Notes: generated from the sequence alone by a model not told the origin. Shown: positions 47,258 to 56,449, counted from the first letter of the stretch. The stretch is 64,000 nt of DNA from an uncultured Methylopila sp. (GCA_902168115.1 CABHPB010000009.1:55469-119468), one strand, 5' to 3'. Program-made: numbers and translations.

Positions 47258-48121
47258 ATGGCTCGTCCGGCGAGCACGATCGCGATCTGGCGCGCAGCCG
47301 CGCTGCTCGGCGCCGCACTCGCGCTGGCGGGCTGCGACACGATGGGCGGCCCGAGCGCGCGCGACGTCGATCCGGACGTCTACGCCGCCCGCACTTCGGA
47401 CCTGAACTCGCTCAGCCAAGTCGTGAACAGCAATCCGAACGACCCGGAAGCGCTCAACATGCGCGGCTCCGCCTACGCCCGGCTCGGCCAGTACGACAAC
47501 GCGATCGGCGATTTCAACCGCGCGCTCCAGATCAACGGCAATTTCGCCAAGGCCTACGCCAACCGGGCGCTGGCCTATCGCTCCAAGGGCGACAGCGGCG
47601 CGGCGCTGGCCGACTACAACCGCGCGATCGAGGCCGACCCGGCCTACGGCTCGGCCTATGTCGGCCGCGGCAACCTCTACCGCACGACGGGCCGCACCGA
47701 CGCGGCGCTCGCCGACTTCCAGAAGGCGATCGAGGTCGACCCCAACAACGCGCAGGCCTGGCACAATCGAGGCCTGATCCATCAGTCGCAGGGCCGGCAG
47801 GAAGACGCGATCGACGACTTCACCAAGGCCACCGCGATCTCGGTGACGCAGGCGGAGCCCTATATCGGCCGCGGCATGAGCTACCTGGCGCAGGGCGACT
47901 ACGCGGCGGCGATCGACGACTTCAACACCGCCCGCACTCTGCAGCCGAAGAACATCGACGCCTGGCTCGGCCGCGCGCAGGCCTTCGAGAAGCGCAACGA
48001 GCTCGGCAACGCCCGCGCCTCCTACGCGCAGGCGCTCGGCATCGACCAGCGCAACAAGCAGGCGATGGAAGGCTTCACCCGCGTCGGCGGCAAGCGCGGC
48101 GAGAGCTATACCGAGAACTGA
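47258..48121 (+). CDS. TPR-repeat lipoprotein
   Basis: A 287-residue lipoprotein (lipobox LAGC, about residue 27) with at least six TPR units, such as PEALNMRGSAYARLGQYDNAIGDFNRAL and AQAWHNRGLIHQSQGRQEDAIDDFTKA. It resembles NlpI-like envelope scaffolds that recruit peptidoglycan enzymes or assembly factors. The ATG follows GAGG. The gene stands alone, ending before a palindromic repeat. Confidence 0.88.
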   Translation: MARPASTIAIWRAAALLGAALALAGCDTMGGPSARDVDPDVYAARTSDLNSLSQVVNSNPNDPEALNMRGSAYARLGQYDNAIGDFNRALQINGNFAKAYANRALAYRSKGDSGAALADYNRAIEADPAYGSAYVGRGNLYRTTGRTDAALADFQKAIEVDPNNAQAWHNRGLIHQSQGRQEDAIDDFTKATAISVTQAEPYIGRGMSYLAQGDYAAAIDDFNTARTLQPKNIDAWLGRAQAFEKRNELGNARASYAQALGIDQRNKQAMEGFTRVGGKRGESYTEN

Positions 48122-48158
48122 CGCGTTCTGCCGAGACGCGATCGTTCTTCGACCCCAG

Positions 48159-48245
48159 CCGTCATCGCCGGGCTTGACCCGGCGATCCATCGGGCGCGGA
48201 CGCGCCCGCTCAGATGGATGCCCGGATCAAGTCCGGGCATGACGG
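48159..48245. repeat. Palindromic intergenic repeat, second type copy
   Basis: The arms CCGTCATCGCCGGGCTTGAC... and ...CAAGTCCGGGCATGACGG form a long imperfect inverted repeat. At the centre is a perfect GGGCGCG-GA-CGCGCCC hairpin. It separates the TPR gene (plus) from the acvB gene (minus), which ends 6 bases after it, and may act as a terminator for both. Confidence 0.85.
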
Positions 48246-48250
48246 ATCCG

Positions 48251-49633
48251 TTACGGCTTCGGCGGCGCGCCGACGCGCTTGGAATATTCGGCGTCGATCT
48301 TCTCGGCGAGCTTTTCGTAGTTCCCGTCGAAATGATGGCCGCCTGGCAGCTCGACTCGGGCCTTCGGCGCGATCGCGTCCGAAGCGCAGGCGACGTCGTT
48401 GTCCTTGTCGGCGAGCTCGTCCTGCCCGTAGACGCACATCACCTTGTCCATCGGCAGCTGTGCGGCGGGCTTGAGCACGTCGTGATCGCCTGAGCCGACC
48501 CCGAGCCAGCCCGAGACGCTGACCTCGAAGTCCGCAGTCTTCGACAGGCCGAGCAGCGCGATCAGCTTGACCTGGTCGCGCACCTGCCGCGAGGCGTGCT
48601 GCCAGGCGAAGGGGATGACGTCCGCGCCGAAGGAATAGCCGCCGAGCAGGATGCGGTTGATCTTCCAGTCCTTGCCGTAGCGCCCGACGATCGCCTCGAG
48701 GTCGGCGCCCATCTCGCGCGGGGTCTTCTCGTTCCAGAAGTAGCGGAGCGTGTCGACGCCGACGACGCCGTAGCCCTCCTGCTGGAAGTAGCCGGCGATG
48801 GTCTTGTCGAGGTCGCGCCAGCCGCCGTCGCCGGCGTAGATCACCGCGAGCCCCTTCGGGTTGGGCGTGGTCGGGGCGTAGAGCACCAGCGGCAGGTTGT
48901 TGACCGCGTCCTGCGAGCCGCCGCCGATGTCGAAGGCAGCCTCACGCGCGGCCGCCGCCATGTCGGCGTCGGGCGCCTGCTCGTCGTAGTCGGCGGCCGG
49001 CAGGTCCTTCACGAACGCCTTGATCCACTCCGGCGCCGGGCCCTGCGTCAGGATCCGCCATTCGCCCTGGATCGGCTGCGGCCGGTCGTTGCCGAGCACG
49101 AGGTCGGCGCCGTCGCGGGTCTGCGTCTTCGGCCCGTCGCACAGGGTCTTCGGCGCCGGGATCGGCACGCGCCCGGTGAAGCCGAGCGACACCGCGCCCG
49201 AGAACATGTTCGCCGGCGCCTGGGCGAGCATGCCGTAGGCGACGTCGGCCCCCTTCCCCACGCCGATCAGCACGGGGAGCCTGTAGGCCCTTAGGCCGAG
49301 CTCCTTTCCGGCGAGGCGAGCGTATTCCTCGATGTCGCCGGACAGGTAGGTGCAGGCGTCCGTCTCGCGCGCGATGCCCTGGAGATATCTCGGCAGGTCG
49401 ATGCCGATCGCCATCGCGCCGCCCTTGACCAGGGCGTCGGCCTCGGCCGCGCGCGCCGGCGTCCAGCCGTCGAGATCGGAGACGATCACCACGATCGCGG
49501 TCGGCTCGCCGGCCGGGGCCTGAACGGGCACGCTCGCCAGTGTCTCGTTCCCGACGGTGATGCGGCGGACGTCGGCGGCGGAGGCGGGCGCGGCCAGAAG
49601 GAGGGCGACGAGCGCCCCGAACAGCAGTTTCAC
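48251..49633 (-). CDS. acvB: AcvB/VirJ-type periplasmic lysyl-phosphatidylglycerol hydrolase
   Basis: A 460-residue exported protein with two halves. The signal peptide ends ASAAD. The C-terminal half is an alpha/beta hydrolase (VIYAGDGGWRDLDKTIAGYFQQEGYGVVGVDTLRYFW, nucleophile Ser in GGYSFGAD at about 335, His in LPGGHHFDG). AcvB of Agrobacterium is known to hydrolyse lysyl-PG in the periplasm. It starts at GTG and overlaps the mprF stop (GTGA), matching the lpiA-acvB operon of rhizobia. Confidence 0.92.
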   Translation of the reverse strand: MKLLFGALVALLLAAPASAADVRRITVGNETLASVPVQAPAGEPTAIVVIVSDLDGWTPARAAEADALVKGGAMAIGIDLPRYLQGIARETDACTYLSGDIEEYARLAGKELGLRAYRLPVLIGVGKGADVAYGMLAQAPANMFSGAVSLGFTGRVPIPAPKTLCDGPKTQTRDGADLVLGNDRPQPIQGEWRILTQGPAPEWIKAFVKDLPAADYDEQAPDADMAAAAREAAFDIGGGSQDAVNNLPLVLYAPTTPNPKGLAVIYAGDGGWRDLDKTIAGYFQQEGYGVVGVDTLRYFWNEKTPREMGADLEAIVGRYGKDWKINRILLGGYSFGADVIPFAWQHASRQVRDQVKLIALLGLSKTADFEVSVSGWLGVGSGDHDVLKPAAQLPMDKVMCVYGQDELADKDNDVACASDAIAPKARVELPGGHHFDGNYEKLAEKIDAEYSKRVGAPPKP

Positions 49634-52332
49634 GCGACGGATTCCTCGGGAAGGAGCGGCGGCGTGTCGGTGGGGACAGGCACGTGGCGCTTGGGCGCGT
49701 CGCCGATCAGGGTCGTGATGTCGATCAAAATCTGCGGCAGCACCCAGCCGCCCGGACAGGCGAGGTAGCGCGGCTCCCAGACCGGGTTGAACTTCGACTT
49801 GTAGGTCCGCAGACCCTCGAAATTGTAGAAGTTGTCGCCGTAGCGGAACAGGAAGGCGCCGACCCGGTTCCAGGTCGGCCCGAGCGGATGCTCGGTGAGG
49901 CCGGACAGCGGCGCCATGCCGAGGTTGAACCAGCGATAGCCCTCGGACTTCGCCCGCAGCATCAGGCGCACGAACAGCGCGTCCATCACGCCCTTGGGCG
50001 CGTCCGGCGCGTAGCGCATCAGGTCGACGGTCGATTCTTCCTTGTCGGCGCTGGTCCACATGTTGGCGAAGCCGACGATCTTCCCCTGATGGCGCACGAC
50101 GACCATGTCGAAGTGGCGCAGGTAGTCTTCCGACCAGAAGCCGAGCGAGAACCCCTTCTCGCCGCTCTTGCGCGTCTTCATCCAGCTGTCGGAGACGGCC
50201 TTGAGCTCGGGATAGAGGGCGACAGCGTCCGGCGCGGGCACGACCGTGATCTCGAGGCCGTCCTTGGTCGCCTTGCGGTCGACGTAGCGCCATTCGTAGC
50301 CGGCCTTGCCCTCCAGCGTGAACAGCGAGAGGTCGACGCGCGCCTCCTCGCCGAGCTTGAGCAGCGACAGGCCGAGGTCGAGATAGGTCGGCAGGCGCTG
50401 CACGCTCGCCTGGTAGAACACCGGCCAGCCGCCGTGCTGGTCGGCGAGCTCCCGGAACGCCCAGAGCAGTTCCGAGGTGCGCTCGGCCGGCCCGACCGGA
50501 TCGCCCATCGCGACCCAGCTGCGGCCCTGCACCTGGTACATGATGAAGGCGTCGCCGGCCTCGGAGAACAGGAAACGCTTGTCGCCAAGGAAGGCGAGGT
50601 TGGCGTCGGCGCGGTGCGAGGTCCCGACGATCGAGATCAGGCGGCTCGCGGGCTCCGGCGGCGTCGGCCTCGGCCGCCCGTGCCGGTGCAGCAGCGCGTG
50701 CAGGCCGATGGCGAGCGCCGCGACGCCCGCCGCGAGGCTCGCGCGCAGGAAGCGCGGGGCGTCGCCGCGATAGGCGAAGTCCCACCACAGCTCGGTGGTG
50801 TAACCGACGTTGCGATAAGCGAAAAAGCCGAGCCAGATCGAGCCGGCGAGCACGATCGCGACCGCCGCCAGCCACGCCGGCGCGAGGTCCTGGTCCCAGA
50901 GCGAGGCGCGCCGGTAGAACGCCCGCCGGTTGATCGTGAGCAGGCCGAGGACGACGGCGAGCACGGTCGCCTCCTCGAAGTCGAAGCCTTTCGCGAGCGA
51001 GAACAGCAGCCCCGCGAGCAGCAGCAGCTGCGCGACGCGGTAGGCGCTGTCGAGCCGTCGCAGCAGGCCGCGCGCGACGACCAGCAGCACGACGCCGACG
51101 ACGCTCGCCAGTAGATGCGAGGCCTCGACGAAGGGCAGCGGCACGATCTTGCGCAGGATGTGGAGGCGGTCGGTCTCGGCCGGCAGCGCGCCCGAGATCA
51201 GCAGCACGATGCCGCCCAGGAAGACCGCCGAGGCGAGCACGATCGGCGCGACAGGCCGCATGACGGCCGCCAGCAGTGCGCCGGCGCGGGAGAGGTAGCC
51301 CTTCCGGCGCGTCAGCTCCGAGCCGCCGAGCAGCGCGAGGGCGAGCGTGAACGGGATCAGGTAGTAAACGACACGCCAGAGCAGCAGGCTCGCGAGCACG
51401 GTGTCGGCCGGCAGGTTCGGCAGCGCGAGCAGGACCGTCGCCTCGATCACCCCCGCCCCGCCCGGCGCGTGGCTCAGCATGCCGAGCGTCATGGCGACGA
51501 CGAACAGGGCCGCGAAGGTCGGGAACTCTATGACGGCCGACGGCGGCAACAGGATCCAGAGCGCGAAGGACGCGCCGAGGATGTCGACGAGGCCGATGAG
51601 GATCTGCGCGCCGGTCGACCTCGCGCCCGGCAGCGCCAGCCGGTAGCCCTCGACCGTCACAGCCCGCTCGCGGCGTCCCACCCAGACGACGTAGGCGACA
51701 ATGGCGGCGATGATCGCGAAGCCGAGGCCCATGTTGATGATCGGGCTGAGGCCGTCGAGCCGCGAGACGTCGGGCGCCTCCGTCACGAGGCCGAGCGCCA
51801 GCGTGAAGAAGATGCCGAGCCACAGCGTCACCGCCGAGATCGCGGTGATCGCCGCGACCTCCGCCGCGCCGAGCCCGGCGCCGGCGTAGATCCGGTAGCG
51901 CACGGCGCCCGCGACCAGCAGCTGGAAGCCGATTGTGTAGCTGAGCGCGTAGCCGGTGAAGGAGGCGAGCGCCGCGACCGGATAGCCGACGTCGCGCCGC
52001 TTGATGTGGATGATGCCGAACCAGTCGTAGCCCGTGAGCGCGACATAGCTTGCGGCGGTCGCCGCGAGCGCGATCCCGAGCTTGCTCCAGGGCGTCGCCG
52101 AGATCGCCGTCTTGACGTCGTCGAGCTTCACCTCCTCGAGGAGGTTGTGCAGGACGTAGAGGACGATCGCGAACAGGATGATTGAGGCGAACGCCCCGAC
52201 CGTCCTCCAGGGCACCGTCGTGGCCCAGGCCCGCAGTCGCGGAAAATGGAGCGGCGACGGCGCCTGCCCGTCCTCGGCGGCGTCGATCGCCCTCGCCTCG
52301 GGCTGTTCGGCGTCTGTCGTCTGTTCGGACAT
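49630..52332 (-). CDS. mprF: Phosphatidylglycerol lysyltransferase (MprF/LpiA)
   Basis: A 900-residue bifunctional membrane enzyme. Residues about 40-550 contain some 14 hydrophobic segments forming the flippase part. The C-terminal cytoplasmic synthase domain (about 560-880, GNAT-like pairs) includes GDKRFLFSEAGDAFIMYQVQGRSWVAMGDPVG, YEWRYVDRK and GYRWFNLGMAPLSGL. It transfers lysine from Lys-tRNA to phosphatidylglycerol, lowering surface charge. In Rhizobium and Agrobacterium this gene is induced by acid. It is coupled to acvB by GTGA. Confidence 0.95.
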   Translation of the reverse strand: MSEQTTDAEQPEARAIDAAEDGQAPSPLHFPRLRAWATTVPWRTVGAFASIILFAIVLYVLHNLLEEVKLDDVKTAISATPWSKLGIALAATAASYVALTGYDWFGIIHIKRRDVGYPVAALASFTGYALSYTIGFQLLVAGAVRYRIYAGAGLGAAEVAAITAISAVTLWLGIFFTLALGLVTEAPDVSRLDGLSPIINMGLGFAIIAAIVAYVVWVGRRERAVTVEGYRLALPGARSTGAQILIGLVDILGASFALWILLPPSAVIEFPTFAALFVVAMTLGMLSHAPGGAGVIEATVLLALPNLPADTVLASLLLWRVVYYLIPFTLALALLGGSELTRRKGYLSRAGALLAAVMRPVAPIVLASAVFLGGIVLLISGALPAETDRLHILRKIVPLPFVEASHLLASVVGVVLLVVARGLLRRLDSAYRVAQLLLLAGLLFSLAKGFDFEEATVLAVVLGLLTINRRAFYRRASLWDQDLAPAWLAAVAIVLAGSIWLGFFAYRNVGYTTELWWDFAYRGDAPRFLRASLAAGVAALAIGLHALLHRHGRPRPTPPEPASRLISIVGTSHRADANLAFLGDKRFLFSEAGDAFIMYQVQGRSWVAMGDPVGPAERTSELLWAFRELADQHGGWPVFYQASVQRLPTYLDLGLSLLKLGEEARVDLSLFTLEGKAGYEWRYVDRKATKDGLEITVVPAPDAVALYPELKAVSDSWMKTRKSGEKGFSLGFWSEDYLRHFDMVVVRHQGKIVGFANMWTSADKEESTVDLMRYAPDAPKGVMDALFVRLMLRAKSEGYRWFNLGMAPLSGLTEHPLGPTWNRVGAFLFRYGDNFYNFEGLRTYKSKFNPVWEPRYLACPGGWVLPQILIDITTLIGDAPKRHVPVPTDTPPLLPEESVA

Positions 52333-52447
52333 AGAACGGTGAAAGGGCTCTGGGCTGTGGTGGCCGGAGAGACGTCGCGTCCCGCCTCCCGGCGGCGCGG
52401 ACTTCAATCGCGAGAACGCGGCGGACATAGGGCGCTTCTTAACCGGA

Positions 52448-52464
52448 ACGCTGTATGACAGCGT
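52448..52464. promoter_or_regulatory. Palindrome between mprF and the prenyltransferase gene
   Basis: ACGCTGT-ATG-ACAGCGT is a perfect 7-base inverted repeat with a 3-base centre. It lies 116 bases upstream of mprF and 66 bases before the divergent gene, a position suited to a shared operator. Which factor binds is unknown. Confidence 0.4.
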
Positions 52465-52529
52465 GGCGCCGCAAATCAATGGAGCGGCGAAACGACGCCC
52501 TGCGGCGCGTCGACTTTTCGGAGAGGCGT

Positions 52530-53669
52530 GTGACCGCAGCCACCGAGCGTATGAGGCGCGGCGACGAGGCCGGCGCGGCCGAACGGGCGCCTGCGGCCCG
52601 CCTCGACGAATCCGCGCTCGCCTTCCTGCGCCGTCATCCGACGGAAGCCCCGCTGCTGCTGCTCTGGGCGCTCCGGGGCCGCGCGGAGTTCGCGCGGCGG
52701 CTCGGGGAACGCGTCCCCGCCGACTCCGTGGTCACCGCGCCTCCGTTCGAGCCGAGCGGCGGCGCGTCCACCTTCCGGCTGGTCGCCAAGGCGGCGCGGC
52801 TTCACCAATGGAGCAAGAACGCGCTGGTCGCGGTGCCGCTCGTGCTCGGCGGCCGCGCCTTCGACATCGACGGCTGGGTCGCCGTGCTCGCCGGCATGCT
52901 GCTGCTCGGCCTGCTGGCGTCCTCGACCTATGTACTGAACGACCTCTGGGATCTCGAGGACGACCGCAAGCACTGGACCAAGCGCAACCGTCCCTTCGCC
53001 AGCGGCCGTCTGCCGATCGGCGCCGGGCTCGTCGCCGCCCCGGTCGGCATCCTTCTCGCGCTGCTCGGCGCGCTTGCATTGGGGCCAGCGGTGTTCGCGG
53101 GCTTCCTCGCCTATCTCGCCATCACCCTCGGCTACTCCTTCCGCGTGAAGCGGATCATGGTGCTCGACGCCTTCGCGCTGGCGAGCCTGTTCACCATGCG
53201 CCTCGTGATCGGCATCGCCATTGCGCAGGTGCCCGGCTCGCCTTGGCTGCTGGTGTTCTCGATGTTCCTGTTCGCCTCGCTCTCGCTCGCCAAGCGCCAC
53301 ACCGAGATCCTGCGCGTGGTCGAGATCGGCAAGGATCGCGCGGCGGGCCGGGGCTATCTCGCCTCCGACGGGCCGGTGCTGATCGCGCTCGGCGTCGCGA
53401 GCGGCGTCTCGGCCGTGCTCGTCATGGTGCTTTACCTGATCGAGGAGGCGTTCCGCGCCGGCTATTACGCGAGCCCCCACCTTCTGTGGGTCTTCCCCTG
53501 CGCGCTGTTCGTGTTCATCGGCCGCATCTGGATCTATTCCGGACGCGGCGAGCTCCACGACGACCCTGTCGTGTTCGCGATCAAGGACAAGGCGAGCCTG
53601 TGCCTCGCCGCGGCGATGGCCGTCGCCTTCGTCGCGGCCGTCTGGCCCGCCCGCTTCATGCCGTGGTGA
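52530..53669 (+). CDS. UbiA-family prenyltransferase with remnant HAD domain
   Basis: A 379-residue membrane protein. The UbiA domain (about 95-379) has the two Asp-rich sites: NDLWDLEDDRKH near residue 150 and the loop around VLDAFALASLF. It fits the DPPR-synthase-like subgroup that moves phosphoribosyl or polyprenyl groups. In that subgroup a full HAD phosphatase domain usually precedes; here the DxDGT motif is absent and only helices like LDESALAFLRR...WALRGRAEFARRL remain. The start is GTG after GGAGAGG; an ATG seven codons on is possible. GtrA follows 7 bases later. Confidence 0.82.
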   Translation: MTAATERMRRGDEAGAAERAPAARLDESALAFLRRHPTEAPLLLLWALRGRAEFARRLGERVPADSVVTAPPFEPSGGASTFRLVAKAARLHQWSKNALVAVPLVLGGRAFDIDGWVAVLAGMLLLGLLASSTYVLNDLWDLEDDRKHWTKRNRPFASGRLPIGAGLVAAPVGILLALLGALALGPAVFAGFLAYLAITLGYSFRVKRIMVLDAFALASLFTMRLVIGIAIAQVPGSPWLLVFSMFLFASLSLAKRHTEILRVVEIGKDRAAGRGYLASDGPVLIALGVASGVSAVLVMVLYLIEEAFRAGYYASPHLLWVFPCALFVFIGRIWIYSGRGELHDDPVVFAIKDKASLCLAAAMAVAFVAAVWPARFMPW

Positions 53670-53676
53670 CCGCCCC

Positions 53677-54129
53677 ATGCCGTTCGACGCCGTCGCCCTC
53701 CTCCCCTCGCCGCTGCGCGACCGCATGACCCCGGCGGAGCTGAAGCGCATCGGCCGCTTCCTGCTCGCCGGCGGCTTCGCGGCGCTGGTCAACTGGGGCG
53801 CGCGGTTCCCGCTCAACGAGATCATGCCGTTCGGCGCGTCGGTCATCTGCGCCTACGGCGTCGGCATGGTGGTCGGGTTCTTCCTGTACCGCTTCTTCGT
53901 GTTCGAGGCCCATGAGGGCGACGCGCGCGACCAGCTCTGGAAGTTCGTCGTCGTGAACCTGATCGGCGCGGCGGAGGTCTGGCTGCTCGCGCTGTTCTTT
54001 GCGCACTGGCTCGCGCCGGCTGTCGGCTGGACGCTCTGGGTCGAGCCGATCAGCCACGCGGCCGCGATCGGCATCGGCGCCGCGACAAGTTACGTCGGTC
54101 ATCGATTGCTGACTTTCCGCGGTATTTGA
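53677..54129 (+). CDS. GtrA-family membrane protein
   Basis: A 150-residue protein with four hydrophobic segments in the GtrA pattern (FLLAGGFAALVNWGARFPLN, VICAYGVGMVVGFFLYRFFVF, LWKFVVVNLIGAAEVWLLALFF, ISHAAAIGIGAATSYVGHRLLTF). GtrA proteins are thought to flip polyprenyl-linked sugars. It follows the UbiA-type gene directly, so the pair may make and move a polyprenyl-phosphate sugar. Confidence 0.9.
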   Translation: MPFDAVALLPSPLRDRMTPAELKRIGRFLLAGGFAALVNWGARFPLNEIMPFGASVICAYGVGMVVGFFLYRFFVFEAHEGDARDQLWKFVVVNLIGAAEVWLLALFFAHWLAPAVGWTLWVEPISHAAAIGIGAATSYVGHRLLTFRGI

Positions 54130-54202
54130 CCGCGCAAACGTCTCTTGATCGTCGCGTTCGGCAGCATAGGATGCCGGATCGCAAGATCACGGAAATGATC
54201 CG

Positions 54203-55012
54203 ATGGCCACGATCGTCGCTTCGGGCAAGCTCGGCTTCAGCCTCGGCTACGTCGACTTCTTCGCCCTGACGCAGGGCGACAGCTACGTCGCCACATCGAC
54301 CGAATTCCGCGTCTCCTACGGAGGCGGCGAATATGACGAGTTCCACGGCAAGGGCTTCAAATACAACGCGGACGGCTATCCGATCGCGGGCACGGTGAAG
54401 TCCTACGCCTATTCAAGCGGCGACGGCGTCGTCATCAAGCTCTCGGACCTCAATGTGAAAGCGGTCGACATCGCCGCGGCGGCGCGGACGGTCTCGACCT
54501 CCGACGACATCGCCCTGATCAACCGCGAGCTCGACCGGAGCGACGACAATTTCATCGGCGCCGCCAAGGGCGACGACTTCTCGAGCCTCGGCGGCTCGGA
54601 CGATCTCGAGGGTCGCGGCGGCAAGGACGATCTCGACGGCGGCGCCGGCAAGGACGTCCTGTCGGGCGGCGACGGAAACGACACGTTGACCGGCGGGCTC
54701 GGCGATGACCGCTTCCGCTTCGACGCCGGCCTCGGCAAGAGCAACGTCGACGTCATCACCGATTTCGAGGTGCGGGGCGACACGATCGCGCTCGACCACG
54801 ACATCTTCCGGAAACTCGGGACCGGCGGGCTCGACAAGGACGCCTTCTTCGTCGGCGACGAGGCGCACGACCGGTCGGACCGCATCATCTACAACGACAA
54901 GTCCGGCAAGCTGTTCTACGACCCCGACGGCAGCGGCAAGCAGGACGCCGTCGCTTTCGCCAGGCTCGATCCCGGCCTCGACCTCAGCGCCAGGGACTTC
55001 GACCTGTTCTGA
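54203..55012 (+). CDS. Small RTX (hemolysin-type Ca-binding) protein
   Basis: A 269-residue acidic protein without N-terminal signal, as expected for type I secretion. Residues 1-110 are a module with GKGFKY-N--G-PIAGTV, seen again in the paralogue at 56592. About four GGxGxDxLx nonapeptides (GGSDDLEG, GGKDDLDGGAGKDVLSGGDGNDTLTGGLGDDRF) follow at 120-165, then the usual C-terminal part: DVITDFEVRGDTIAL and LFYDPDGSG. The secretion genes are not in the window. The function is unknown. Confidence 0.85.
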   Translation: MATIVASGKLGFSLGYVDFFALTQGDSYVATSTEFRVSYGGGEYDEFHGKGFKYNADGYPIAGTVKSYAYSSGDGVVIKLSDLNVKAVDIAAAARTVSTSDDIALINRELDRSDDNFIGAAKGDDFSSLGGSDDLEGRGGKDDLDGGAGKDVLSGGDGNDTLTGGLGDDRFRFDAGLGKSNVDVITDFEVRGDTIALDHDIFRKLGTGGLDKDAFFVGDEAHDRSDRIIYNDKSGKLFYDPDGSGKQDAVAFARLDPGLDLSARDFDLF

Positions 55013-55021
55013 ACCCGGCGG

Positions 55022-56296
55022 TCAGATCGCGCCCTTGGTGACGCCCGCGATCACGAATGCGACGACGTTCAGGCCGACCGCGTAGACCGCCAGCAGCTTG
55101 AACAGCCGCAGCCGCTCGTCGATCCGCTCCGAGACGCCGGCGAGCGCGGGCAGCATCAGCACGTAGAGCGCCGGCAGCCAGTCCAGCACGTAGCGCTGCA
55201 CGTTGTGCTGGATGAAGCCGTTCGAGTGGTAGAACAGCGTGATGCCGGCCGCCGCGACGATGGCGAGCAGGCCGGCCAGCAGCTTGGCGTCGGGGCGCGC
55301 ATAGAAGGCGAACAGGACGAAGGGGCTCGCCGCGAGCAGCGAGGTGCCCGACGGGTCCATGCGCAGGAGCTCGGTCATGTAGCGGCCGCCGAACTCGGCG
55401 TGGAATCCCTGCACGAACAGGTAGAGCACGTTCGAGAGGAAATACTGCTTCGAGAACAGCCCGAGGTCCTCGATCCGCCAGGTGATGAAGGACCTGTCGT
55501 CCCCGCTCGGATAGGCGGCGATGTAGCCGTAGCCGGTCTCGAGCGGCGAGCCGAAGCGGGCGTAGTTGTAGCCGAGATAGACCGCGAGCGCCGCTGCGAG
55601 CGGAAGGCCGAGGCGCAGGGCGTCGACGATGGTCGCCCGGTCGAAGGCGATCAGCCGGGCGTCCCTCGGCCGCGACAGGGCGAAGAGGAACGGGGCGAGG
55701 AACAGCGTCATCTGGCGGGTGAGGAAGGCGAGCCCGATCATCATCCCGGCGAGCCACAGCCGACGGTCCATCGCCGCCAGCACGGCGACGCTGCTGACCA
55801 GCAGGCCGAAGGTCTGCGCGAAGAACCAGACGTTGTCGCCGCGCAGGCCGACATAAAAGGCCGGCGTGCCGAACACGAAAGCCATCGTCGCCCAGAGCCG
55901 CGCCTCTCGCCCGAGGCCGAGGCGACCGGCGATCCCGAACCAGCTCCAGGCGACGCCCGCGAGCATCAGGCCCGACAGGATGAGGAACCCGGACGCGTTC
56001 GGCCCGAAGATCGCGACCAGCGGCATCGCGACGATCGCCGGCGCCGGCGGGAAGATCACGTAGATTTTTTCGGCGTAGCGCGCGCAGTCGATGTCGAAGC
56101 AGGTCGGGCTGTCGAAGCGGCCGTGCAGGAAGGCGTCGGCCAGCAGCGCGTAGCTGTTCGTGCCGCCGACCTCGCCCCACGCCCGCAGCGCGAAGGCGCC
56201 GAGCAGCGCCGCGACCAGTCCCAGCGCCGCAAGCGCGACGAACGACCAGCGGCTCAGGCCGCGGCGGCCGCCGGGCGAAGCCTCGTCCACGATCAT
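55022..56296 (-). CDS. GT-C-type (GT39-like) multi-spanning membrane protein
   Basis: A 424-residue integral membrane protein with about ten hydrophobic segments. A large first periplasmic loop carries GGTNSYALLADAFLHGRFDSPTCFDIDCARY, the place where GT-C glycosyltransferases have their catalytic acidic residue. The rest resembles dolichyl-phosphate-mannose-type transferases, which use polyprenyl-phosphate sugars. The ATG follows GGGGGAGG. It lies between two related RTX genes and near the UbiA/GtrA pair. Confidence 0.7.
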   Translation of the reverse strand: MIVDEASPGGRRGLSRWSFVALAALGLVAALLGAFALRAWGEVGGTNSYALLADAFLHGRFDSPTCFDIDCARYAEKIYVIFPPAPAIVAMPLVAIFGPNASGFLILSGLMLAGVAWSWFGIAGRLGLGREARLWATMAFVFGTPAFYVGLRGDNVWFFAQTFGLLVSSVAVLAAMDRRLWLAGMMIGLAFLTRQMTLFLAPFLFALSRPRDARLIAFDRATIVDALRLGLPLAAALAVYLGYNYARFGSPLETGYGYIAAYPSGDDRSFITWRIEDLGLFSKQYFLSNVLYLFVQGFHAEFGGRYMTELLRMDPSGTSLLAASPFVLFAFYARPDAKLLAGLLAIVAAAGITLFYHSNGFIQHNVQRYVLDWLPALYVLMLPALAGVSERIDERLRLFKLLAVYAVGLNVVAFVIAGVTKGAI

Positions 56297-56425
56297 TCCT
56301 GCCCGCCTCCCCCGACGACGCACGCCAAGCTATGGCCTTGTCGCGGTTGACGTTCCCACCGACGCCTTAAGCGATGGCTACCATGGCGCAGGGAACTTGC
56401 GCGAGCGACGTTTGTTAGACCGAAC

Positions 56426-56449
56426 GGCGCGTCGTCGCGGCGACGCGCC
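56426..56449 (+). other. Stem-loop upstream of the large RTX gene
   Basis: GGCGCGTCG and CGACGCGCC make a perfect 9-bp stem with loop TCGCGG, 143 bases before the RTX start. No T-run follows. It may be a leader structure or operator in this 295-base divergent gap. Confidence 0.35.

Noticed and set aside
49634..51823. A very long minus-strand frame joining mprF sequence to acvB
   Set aside because: Its first two thirds are the wrong frame of mprF; only the acvB part is real, and that has its own GTG start and signal peptide.
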